Below, piece by piece: positions 23,538 through 29,829 of a DNA stretch of 29,829 bases. This stretch comes from JBEKYD01 sp049509915 (GTDB lineage: Bacteria > Acidobacteriota > Terriglobia > Bryobacterales > Bryobacteraceae). The notes under the pieces are model-generated. The model was not told the origin of the DNA and made no database searches. It was given only the letters and a program-made list of their open reading frames with translations. Each line of letters opens with the position of its first letter. The first letter of the stretch is position 1. The translations under genes were made by a program, and so were the position numbers. The stretch lies in assembly GCA_049509915.1 (NCBI GenBank), contig JBEKZL010000092.1:1-29829 (forward strand), read 5' to 3'.

Positions 23538-23729
23538 ATGAAGATTCAGTGTCCGAAATGTCGTGGCTTGGCGGAACAGTCCCTTGTGGACCCGGAGGTG
23601 CTGCTGCCGGCAGGCCGCGCCATCGTTCGAAAGTGCCCTTGCGGAGACGGCGACAGCCCTTACTTTTTCTGGCCCGCGAACCAAGAGCAAAGCGATATGG
23701 TACGCTGCGCAGTAGGCCAAGGACGATGA
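23538..23729 (+). CDS. Small zinc-ribbon-like protein
   Basis: 63 residues from ATG 23538 (MKIQCPKCRGLAEQ); ATG 23520 would add six. Four cysteines form two knuckles, Cys5-x-x-Cys8 (CPKC) and Cys33-x-Cys35 (CPC), as in small zinc-ribbon proteins. It then runs PYFFWPANQEQSDM to the end. No signal peptide, probably cytoplasmic. The TGA overlaps the ATG of a membrane microprotein (ATGA), so they are made together. Function unknown; no close family recognised. The overlap and Cys pattern argue that it is real. Confidence 0.6.
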   Translation: MKIQCPKCRGLAEQSLVDPEVLLPAGRAIVRKCPCGDGDSPYFFWPANQEQSDMVRCAVGQGR

Positions 23730-23977
23730 GCGCCGAAAAGGGCGGCTGCCTTCACTTGCTTGGAGAAGCACTGGGGATGATACTGGTCGCCTTCCTCGGC
23801 TTTTGGGTTCTGTGGTTTCTTAACGCCCTGGTCCTCGAGGTGTATTCGACTTTTTCCGAGGACCAGCCAGGCAAACTCCTTGCTGCGGTGGCGTCCATCG
23901 GAGAAATATTAATTCTTTCCAGCTTGGACGGGCTCATAACGAGCGTCGTCAGAGTCGCTCAACTGACACATCCATAA
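23726..23977 (+). CDS. Small membrane protein coupled to the zinc-ribbon protein
   Basis: 83 residues starting MSAEKGGCLHLLGEALGMIL. One clear transmembrane helix (about 17-38, LGMILVAFLGFWVLWFLNAL) and a second amphipathic or hydrophobic stretch at about 55-78. It overlaps the preceding stop by 4 nt. No known family. A longer frame open from 23549 exists only because the upstream gene is GC-rich; ATG 23726 is the natural start because of the overlap. Confidence 0.55.
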   Translation: MSAEKGGCLHLLGEALGMILVAFLGFWVLWFLNALVLEVYSTFSEDQPGKLLAAVASIGEILILSSLDGLITSVVRVAQLTHP

Positions 23978-24011
23978 CTTGAATCTCCACGGCCCCCTGG
24001 GCCGCCCGTGC

Positions 24012-24017
24012 CATAAT
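24012..24017 (+). promoter_or_regulatory. Extended -10 promoter of the Uma2 gene, leaderless type
   Basis: TGC-CATAAT with the hexamer at 24012-24017 lies 7 nt before ATG 24025. The alternative ATG at 24016 lies inside the box. Confidence 0.5.
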
Positions 24018-24024
24018 GGCAGGC

Positions 24025-24504
24025 ATGGCAAGCACTACTTCGGTGGCCATCGAGCAATACCTGTCGACGGTGTACGAGCCGGAGATGGACTACGTGGACG
24101 GGGAACTGGAGGACCGCAACGTGGGCGAAAAGGACCACAGCAAGCTGCAAGCGAAGCTGATTCGGCTACTGCCCGCCACACTGGCCGTCTTTCCGGAGGT
24201 TCGGATTCGAGTGTCCGCCAGCCGGTTTCGCGTCCCGGATGTCTGCATTTACCTCCAGGAGCCGGACGAGCAGGTTTTCACATCGCCACCCCTGGCCGTA
24301 GTGGAAATCCTGTCGCCGGAAGACCGAATGGTAAGAATGCAGCGTAAGTTGGAAGATTATTACGCCATGGGCTGCCGCAACGTGTGGATTCTGGATCCTC
24401 GCGGCAGGAAGGCGTACCGTTACGACGGCAGCGCGGTGGCGGAAGTCCAAGGCAGCTTGGATGCGGGCGAGGTGACACTCCCACTGGAAAAGCTATTCGA
24501 TTAG
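24025..24504 (+). CDS. Uma2-family (DUF820) PD-(D/E)XK nuclease-like protein
   Basis: 159 residues from ATG 24025; an in-frame ATG at 24016 adds three residues but overlaps the promoter box. Family features: N-terminal YVDGELEDR, a His-containing helix (EKDHSKLQAKLIRLLPATLA), RVPDVCIY with the catalytic Asp, AVVEILSPEDR with the catalytic E-x-L, and the C-terminal YYAMGCRNVWILDPRGRKAY. Uma2 proteins are small, often lone, putative nucleases multiplied in cyanobacteria, Acidobacteriota and similar genomes; cellular role unknown. It is followed by a 106-bp gap before the efflux operon. Confidence 0.92.
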   Translation: MASTTSVAIEQYLSTVYEPEMDYVDGELEDRNVGEKDHSKLQAKLIRLLPATLAVFPEVRIRVSASRFRVPDVCIYLQEPDEQVFTSPPLAVVEILSPEDRMVRMQRKLEDYYAMGCRNVWILDPRGRKAYRYDGSAVAEVQGSLDAGEVTLPLEKLFD

Positions 24505-24610
24505 GCAGGCTCGCCCCTTCGGCACTGCCCATATTTTGGCGCTACCGAAAATGCGCCGTCCAATCGAATCAGCGAGTTAGATCCGGCACTGCGATTGCAG
24601 TTCTCGGGGC

Positions 24611-25933
24611 GTGACCAAGAAATGGATGACGATTGCGGGGGCTTTGCTCTGGCTGTCGGCCGGACCGGGTTGGGCCCAAGAGGCGGCTCCGTTGCAGTTG
24701 AACCTTCACGACGCGGTGAATCTGGCGCTCAAGCAGAATCCGCGGGTCATACTGGCCAATCTCGAGGTGGCGCAGAGCGCCGAGGAGGTGCGCGCGGCTC
24801 GCTCCGGGTTGCTGCCGCGCATCGACGGCACCGTCGGCGAATCGGTCAACCGGGAAAACGTCCAGGCCCTGTTTGGAGGGCCAATCCCAGGTTTTCCGGG
24901 GCACATCGGACCTTTTGAAGTATTCCAGATAGGGGCGGGCTTCCAGGCACCGGTTTTCGATCTTACGCTGTGGCGGCGGTATCGTGCCTCCCAGGCCGGC
25001 GCCAACACCGCCCGGGCCGACGAAATCACGGCACGCGAAGAGAGCGTGCTGCTGGTGGTTTCTCAATACCTTGGCAGCCAGCGCGCAGCAGCCGACGTGG
25101 CAGCCGCCGAATCGCGGGTGAAGTTGGCTCAGGCTCTTTACGACCAGGCCGCCGACTTGCAAAAGAACGGCGTCGGCACCGGCATCGATACCTTGCGCGC
25201 CAATGTGGAGTTGCAGAATGAGAAGCAACGGTCGATCGTGGCGCGAACCGGCCTCGACACCTCACTGTTCGGCTTGGCGCGGCTGCTCAGCGTCGATCCC
25301 AAACGCAAGATCGAGTTGGCGGACCAGGGCAACTTCTTTCAAACGCCGGGGACCGATGCCGACCAGACGCTGGAGCATGCTTACAGTTCCCGTCCCGAGC
25401 TGCAACGGGTGGCTAGCGACCGGCGGCGGCTGGAGTTGGGCCGCCAGGCTGCTTCCGAGGAGCGCCTGCCTAAAGTATCGGCCAATGGGTCGTGGGGGGA
25501 ACTGGGGTTGGCGCCCGATTCCGTGATTCCGCAGTACCAGTTTTTCTTCGCCTTGAATGTGCCGATTTTCACCGGCGGGCGGATTCAAGCCGAGCGAGCC
25601 AAGGCGGATCTAGCCCTGCGGCAACTGGCCCAACAGGAACAGGACTTGCACGACCGCATCGCGCTCGAGGTGAAGACCGCCGTGGCGCAAATGGCGGCGG
25701 CCCGCAACGAGGTCGACGTGGCCAACCAGGGCATCGAGCTGGCGCGCCAGGAAGTGGACCAGGCGCGCGACCGCTTTCAGGCCGGCGTGGCCAACAACAT
25801 CGAGGTGATCAGCGCCCAGGACGCCCTGGCCCGCGCCAACGATAACCAGATCGCGGCCCTCTACCGCTTCAACCAGGCCCGCGCCGACGTAGCGCACGCC
25901 GCCGGGCAGATGGAGACGCTCTACGCCAAATAG
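24611..25933 (+). CDS. TolC-like outer-membrane efflux protein
   Basis: 440 residues. The signal peptide is MTKKWMTIAGALLWLSAGPGWAQ-like (first 22 residues). Two outer-membrane efflux (OEP) repeats follow: LHDAVNLALKQNPRVILANL at the start of the first, and the second begins near PIFTGGRIQAERAKADLALR (about 318). Both carry long coiled-coil helices rich in Ala, Glu and Gln. It forms the trimeric exit duct of a tripartite pump. The GTG start at 24611 is favoured by the signal peptide; the ribosome-binding site is weak (GGGG). The DHA2 transporter begins 25 nt after its stop. Confidence 0.94.
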   Translation: MTKKWMTIAGALLWLSAGPGWAQEAAPLQLNLHDAVNLALKQNPRVILANLEVAQSAEEVRAARSGLLPRIDGTVGESVNRENVQALFGGPIPGFPGHIGPFEVFQIGAGFQAPVFDLTLWRRYRASQAGANTARADEITAREESVLLVVSQYLGSQRAAADVAAAESRVKLAQALYDQAADLQKNGVGTGIDTLRANVELQNEKQRSIVARTGLDTSLFGLARLLSVDPKRKIELADQGNFFQTPGTDADQTLEHAYSSRPELQRVASDRRRLELGRQAASEERLPKVSANGSWGELGLAPDSVIPQYQFFFALNVPIFTGGRIQAERAKADLALRQLAQQEQDLHDRIALEVKTAVAQMAAARNEVDVANQGIELARQEVDQARDRFQAGVANNIEVISAQDALARANDNQIAALYRFNQARADVAHAAGQMETLYAK

Positions 25934-25958
25934 GCAAATCAACCCGTGGGTCATCGCC

Positions 25959-27482
25959 ATGACGGTCATGCTCGCGACCTTCATGGAAGTGCTCGACACC
26001 AGCGTGGCCAATGTCGCCCTGCCGCACATCGCCGGCGACCTGTCCGCTGATATCGATCAATCCACCTGGGTGCTGACCAGCTACCTGGTTTCGAACGCCG
26101 TCATTCTTCCTATGGGCGGCTGGTTCGCCATGCTGATGGGCCGCAAGCGCTTCTACATGATCTGCGTGGCCTTGTTCACCGCCGCCTCGCTGTTGTGCGG
26201 GCTGGCCCCGACGATCGGTTTGCTGATTTTCTTCCGGGTGCTCCAGGGCATTGGCGGCGGAGCGTTGCAGCCCATGTCGCAAGCCATCCTGGTCGAGACG
26301 TTTCCGCGCGAGAAGCACGGCATGGCAATGGCCGTGTACGGCCTGGGGGTGGTGGTGGCGCCCATCATCGGGCCCACGCTGGGCGGCTGGATCACCGACA
26401 ACTCTACCTGGCGCTGGATCTTTTTCATCAATTTGCCGGTGGGCTTGCTGTCCCTGGTCCTGACGGGTCTGCTGGTTTTCGACCCTCCTTACCAGGTTCG
26501 GCGCTCGCTCGGCGACGGTCTGAAAATCGACTACGCCGGCTTCGGATTGCTGGCTCTCGGGCTGGGATCGCTCGAAGTGGTGCTTGACGAAGGGCAGAGA
26601 AACGACTGGTTCGGCTCTCATTTCATCGTGACCTTCAGCATCGTCACGGTGGTGTGCCTGGTGGCGGTCGTGTTCTGGGAGTTGCACCATGAGCACCCGG
26701 TTATCGATTTTCGCGTCCTGAAGGAGCGCAATTTCATGCTGGCGACGGTATCCATGCTGATCATGGGTTTCGTCCTCTACGGCAGCACCACGCTGATGCC
26801 ATTGTTCCTGCAGACATTGCTCGGCTACACCGCCATGCTCAGCGGCTTGGTTCTGTCCCCCGGCGGTCTGGCCGTCTGCGTGTGCATGCCGGTGGTAGGC
26901 CTGTTGTTGAGAAAGTACGAGGCACGCTGGCTGGTGGTCTTCGGGGTCGTAATTTCCGCCGCCGGGCTGCTCATGATGTCGCGGTTCAATCTCGACGTGG
27001 ACTACGGCACGGCCGTGCGGGCGCGTGTGGTACAGAGCTTCGGGCTGGGATTCCTGTTCGTGCCGATCAGCGCCGCCGCCTTTGCGCGCGTACCCAAGGA
27101 ACGGACCAATTACGCCACCGGGCTGTTCAACCTGGCCCGCAATATTGGCGGCAGTTCGGGCATCGCCGCCATTACCACGATGCTGGCCCGCCGCGCCCAG
27201 GTGCATCAGCAAACCCTGGTGGCGCATCTGACTCCCTATGATCCTTTCTTCCGCGCTTCGCTGGCCAATACGGCCGCCATGGTCGGGACCCGCGGCCCGG
27301 GCCTGGCCGGTGCCGAGGCCCAGGCGCGCGGGCTGATTTACGGCGGCATGTTGCGGCAAGCCAGTATGCTGTCGTTCGCGGACGCTTTTTTGGCGATGGC
27401 CGTACTGTTTCTGGCCATTGTCCCCTTGATGTTCTTCATGAGAAAGGCCGGGCCCGTCAAAGGGCCGGTTATGGTGGAATAG
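25959..27482 (+). CDS. DHA2 (EmrB/QacA-type) MFS drug exporter
   Basis: 507 residues, fourteen transmembrane segments. Motif D1-like MEVLDTSVANVALPHIAGDL at the N-terminus, motif A GRKRFYMI in the first loop, and motif C in GLGVVVAPIIGPTLGGWI mark the 14-TM EmrB group of proton-driven exporters. ATG 25959 is the first usual start. The frame reads NPWVIA directly upstream, a stretch conserved in the family, so translation may begin earlier at a non-standard codon (for example ATC 25938), or the N-terminus is slightly short. It is flanked by tolC-like and hlyD-like genes, forming a complete tripartite pump. Confidence 0.95.
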   Translation: MTVMLATFMEVLDTSVANVALPHIAGDLSADIDQSTWVLTSYLVSNAVILPMGGWFAMLMGRKRFYMICVALFTAASLLCGLAPTIGLLIFFRVLQGIGGGALQPMSQAILVETFPREKHGMAMAVYGLGVVVAPIIGPTLGGWITDNSTWRWIFFINLPVGLLSLVLTGLLVFDPPYQVRRSLGDGLKIDYAGFGLLALGLGSLEVVLDEGQRNDWFGSHFIVTFSIVTVVCLVAVVFWELHHEHPVIDFRVLKERNFMLATVSMLIMGFVLYGSTTLMPLFLQTLLGYTAMLSGLVLSPGGLAVCVCMPVVGLLLRKYEARWLVVFGVVISAAGLLMMSRFNLDVDYGTAVRARVVQSFGLGFLFVPISAAAFARVPKERTNYATGLFNLARNIGGSSGIAAITTMLARRAQVHQQTLVAHLTPYDPFFRASLANTAAMVGTRGPGLAGAEAQARGLIYGGMLRQASMLSFADAFLAMAVLFLAIVPLMFFMRKAGPVKGPVMVE

Positions 27483-28745
27483 ATGCAATCGTTGGAGGAA
27501 CCCGTGGCAACCCTGCCAGCAACCGAGGCCGAACGGCCGCCGGCTCGAAGCAACCGCGCTAAGTGGGTGCTGCTCTTCGTGCTGCTCATCGCCGTGGCGG
27601 TGGGAGTGGGACTGTACCTGCACTATGAGGACCAGGTCTCGTCGGACGACGCCGAAGTGGATGGCCACATCACCGCTATTGCTCCCAAGATCGGCGGCAA
27701 CGTGGTCGAGGTCGCGGTGCTCGATAACCAGCCGGTCAAAGAAGGCCAGGTGCTGGTGCGCATCGATCCGCGCGATTTCCAGGCCCGCGTCGACCTGGCT
27801 CAGGCCGCGCTGGAGCGCGCCGAAAGTCAATTGCGCTCCGCCCAGGTGGGCGTTCCCCTGACCAACCAGACCACCGAATCGACCACCGTCGCTTCTTCGG
27901 CCGGGGTGAGCGACGCGCAGGCGGAGCTGGAACGCGCCCGCATCGGTGTGGAACAAGCCGCGGGCGCCGACCTGGCGGTTGCCGAAGCCAACGTGCGCAC
28001 CCGCGAAGCCGACAACGACAAAGCCCAGGCCGACCTCGCCCGCATGAAGCCGTTGGTCGACAAAGCCGAGATTTCCCAGCAGCAGTACGACGCCTACGTA
28101 GCTGCCGCGAAAGTGACCGCCAGCCAGTTGCGCGCCGACCAGCAGAAGCTGGAATCCGCGCGCCAAAACGCCGCCGCCAAGCGGGCTGCCCTCGAAGCCG
28201 CCGGCTCGCGTCTGGAACAGGCCAAAGCCCAATTGACGTTTTCCCAGGCCAACCGCAAACAGGTAGCCATTCGCCAGGCGGATGCGGCCACCGCCGCCGC
28301 CGCCGTTTCCGAGGCCCGCGCCGAGCTCGAAGCCGCCCGGCTCCAGCTCAGCTACACCACCCTCGCCGCGCCGGTCGATGGCGTGGTCACTCGCAAGAGC
28401 GTCGAAGTGGGCCAGGTAGTGCAGCCCGGCCAAGCTCTCATGGCCGTGATTCCGCTCAATACCACCTGGGTCACCGCCAATTTCAAGGAAACGCAGCTCT
28501 CTCACGTCCAACCCGGCCAGCGCGCCGAAATCCAGGTGGACATGTACGGCAAGAGCGTAATCGGCCATGTGGATTCGATCGCCGGCGCAACGGGCGCCCG
28601 GATGAGCCTGCTGCCGCCCGAGAACGCCACCGGCAACTTCGTGAAAGTGGTCCAGCGGATCCCGGTTAAAATCCTGGTGGACCAGACCAATGGACTGATC
28701 CTGCGGCCAGGTATGAACGTAGATGTTACAATTTACACGCGCTAA
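27483..28745 (+). CDS. HlyD/EmrA-type periplasmic adaptor (membrane fusion protein)
   Basis: 420 residues, starting at the base after the MFS stop. One transmembrane helix (about 28-47, WVLLFVLLIAVAVGVGLYLH) anchors it in the inner membrane. The first half of the lipoyl domain contains DAEVDGHITAIAPKIGGNV. A long alpha-hairpin (about 105-285) is rich in Ala and Gln, and the second lipoyl half follows (TTLAAPVDGVVTRKSVEVGQ) with a beta-barrel (VTANFKETQLSHVQPGQR). It connects the DHA2 pump to the TolC-like channel. Typical EmrA length is 390, so the hairpin is slightly long. Confidence 0.95.
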   Translation: MQSLEEPVATLPATEAERPPARSNRAKWVLLFVLLIAVAVGVGLYLHYEDQVSSDDAEVDGHITAIAPKIGGNVVEVAVLDNQPVKEGQVLVRIDPRDFQARVDLAQAALERAESQLRSAQVGVPLTNQTTESTTVASSAGVSDAQAELERARIGVEQAAGADLAVAEANVRTREADNDKAQADLARMKPLVDKAEISQQQYDAYVAAAKVTASQLRADQQKLESARQNAAAKRAALEAAGSRLEQAKAQLTFSQANRKQVAIRQADAATAAAAVSEARAELEAARLQLSYTTLAAPVDGVVTRKSVEVGQVVQPGQALMAVIPLNTTWVTANFKETQLSHVQPGQRAEIQVDMYGKSVIGHVDSIAGATGARMSLLPPENATGNFVKVVQRIPVKILVDQTNGLILRPGMNVDVTIYTR

Positions 28746-28769
28746 CCGGGGCGAGCGGGGGGGAAACCG

Positions 28770-28826
28770 CAGCGTCGATGAAAACAGATGAAGAAAGCAA
28801 AGGAGTTGTGCGGTTCATCGGTGGCC
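28770..28826. repeat. Degenerate copy of the GATGAAGAAACCAAAGG repeat family
   Basis: CGATGAAAACAGATGAAGAA, then AGCAAAGGAGTTGTGCGGTT and CATCGGTGGC. The centre GATGAAGAAA-CAAAGG-TT matches the loop of the repeat at 23247-23328 closely; the arms are worn. It follows the efflux operon stop. Confidence 0.55.
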
Positions 28827-28862
28827 TAGATGGAATTTTGCGAGAGATGGCCCTTCGGATGC

Positions 28863-28868
28863 CACTAT
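28863..28868 (+). promoter_or_regulatory. Extended -10 box before the last gene, leaderless type
   Basis: TGC-CACTAT (hexamer 28863-28868) lies 6 nt before ATG 28875. TTGCGA (28838-28843) at 19 bp is a possible -35. Confidence 0.4.
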
Positions 28869-28874
28869 ATAGGC

Positions 28875-29829
28875 ATGAAGCGCCCGTATCGGTACCGTTT
28901 AGGTAGTTTTTTCTTATTGACTATCGCGATGGCACCCCGGTCGTGGGCGGGCGAGGGAACCCCGTGGACTGAACTGGCTGCGCGCGCCGAAGCCGACTAT
29001 GAACGCGTCGCTCTGGCCGTCTCGCCGGGGCTGATCGAAGCTTCCGCCTGTCAGCAGTCGCAAGCGGCTTTGGTATCCATCGCTCCACTTGGCCAATTGC
29101 CGCCGATCCACTACCGCAAGGGCTACTGCGCGCTGGTGGCCGCGGCACTGGGAAGCCAGGCATCGCCAGAAAATGAACGGCAAGGATGGGACGATGCGGC
29201 TTCGGAGTTTCACCAAGCCATCGAATCCTGGCCCGCCGCCCATCCGGTGAAGCGGGGCCAAGCCGTGCCACCCGTACCGGAAATTCTGCCACTGGCAGAG
29301 GCTATCGCCCGCGTTCATGGCGCTGTCGCGGAGAGTAGCGCTGGAGACAATGGGGGCGCACTGGCCGCTGCGGTAGAACATCCTTCGTGCGGCGGCGGGT
29401 TCACCACCCCCGAATTGTGCCAGGCATATGTCGACGTGGGCCGGGAATGGCTGGGCTGGATGGCCCTCCGCTCGGATGATCCGGCCGGCGCGGCCCGCGA
29501 GTTTTCCAGTCCGGCAGCGGCCGGGTGGAACAACTGGGCGGAAGGGCTCCAGGCCTTTGGCAGCGCCCGGTACAAGGACGCCGCGGCGCACTTTGGACAG
29601 GCTATCGCCGATTGGGACCGGGACCGCGCCGACAGCGGCTGGTTTCGCCGTTTGCGCCCGCAGCCCGATTGGACCGCTTCGCTGACCGAATGGGGTGGCG
29701 CGCGTCTTCTTGCCGGCGATTACGCCGGCGCCATCGCCGCCCTGGACCGCGCCGCCGCCCTCAGCCGGGAAAACGCGCGCGCCTTCTATTTGCGCGCCCT
29801 GGCCCGCGAACGGAGCGGACACGCCGAAG
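28875..29829 (+). CDS. Exported TPR-like protein, 3'-truncated by the window edge
   Basis: The frame from ATG 28875 stays open to the last base (318 codons) and has no stop in the window, so simple ORF listing misses it. The signal peptide is MKRPYRYRLGSFFLLTIAMA with cleavage near SWAG. The mature part is helical and Ala-rich with TPR-like pairs, for example HYRKGYCALVAAALGSQA, NWAEGLQAFGSARYKDAAAH, and ARLLAGDYAGAIAALDRAAA then REN-ARAFYLRALARE. Four Cys in the N-terminal half (including ASACQQ, HPSCGG, ELCQAY) could make disulfides. Function unknown. The 302-residue frame on the opposite strand is a shadow. Confidence 0.85.
   Translation, partial: MKRPYRYRLGSFFLLTIAMAPRSWAGEGTPWTELAARAEADYERVALAVSPGLIEASACQQSQAALVSIAPLGQLPPIHYRKGYCALVAAALGSQASPENERQGWDDAASEFHQAIESWPAAHPVKRGQAVPPVPEILPLAEAIARVHGAVAESSAGDNGGALAAAVEHPSCGGGFTTPELCQAYVDVGREWLGWMALRSDDPAGAAREFSSPAAAGWNNWAEGLQAFGSARYKDAAAHFGQAIADWDRDRADSGWFRRLRPQPDWTASLTEWGGARLLAGDYAGAIAALDRAAALSRENARAFYLRALARERSGHAE

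Noticed and set aside
25869..28568. 899-residue open frame on the minus strand opposite the MFS and HlyD genes
   Set aside because: It spans two well-supported plus-strand genes, is His/Gln/Gly-rich without any domain, and arises from GC-rich third positions.
28914..29822. 302-residue minus-strand frame at the right end
   Set aside because: The plus strand has an uninterrupted frame with a signal peptide and TPR-like helices; the minus frame has no motif.

Overview
The window looks like a GC-rich chromosomal segment from an Acidobacteriota bacterium, probably near the Solibacter/Bryobacter group. This is inferred from gene content: an Oar-like TonB-dependent receptor with a carboxypeptidase-regulatory N-domain, many TPR proteins, an RNase J, an Uma2 nuclease, a STAS plus sigma54-activator pair, and several families of short palindromic repeats. 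No tRNA, rRNA, transposase or CRISPR array was seen.

Left part (1-5225): the 3' end of an aldo/keto reductase converges with a GlcD-type FAD-linked oxidase. Upstream of the oxidase, separated by a palindromic repeat that touches its start codon, is ribonuclease J, followed by a MerR-HTH/TPR fusion. From 5773 comes smc, which is interrupted. About 64 bp appear to be missing just after the Walker A exon-equivalent, which splits the gene into a 62-residue N-terminal piece and a 1126-residue remainder joined by an ATGA stop/start overlap.

Middle part (9339-13399): a decayed DUF5615-type PIN-like toxin remnant follows smc. Beyond it, on the minus strand, lies a three-gene operon: MFS transporter, secreted TPR protein, and polytopic membrane protein.

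The centre of interest is 13497-20698. A near-consensus sigma70 promoter (TTGACG, 17 bp, TATAAT) starts a leader of about 420 nt. The leader holds a short ORF, missed by ordinary length cut-offs, with an ideal ribosome-binding site. It encodes a 46-residue peptide ending in Arg-Arg-Cys-Cys-Cys-Cys-Leu. Downstream come an Oar-like outer-membrane receptor, a small exported protein, a TlpA-like thioredoxin with a WCPNC motif, and two overlapping YeeE/YedE sulfur-transport half-transporters. A strong intrinsic terminator ends the unit. I read this as a cysteine-sensing attenuated sulfur-acquisition operon.

Right part (20825-29829): a STAS protein and a GAF-GAF-AAA-Fis sigma54 activator are followed by palindromic repeats, a zinc-ribbon/membrane microprotein pair, an Uma2 nuclease, and a complete tripartite efflux operon (TolC-like, DHA2 MFS, HlyD/EmrA-like). 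The window ends inside an exported TPR-like protein. Four genes share an extended -10 element (TGC plus hexamer) only 6-7 nt before the start codon, which suggests leaderless transcripts are common here.
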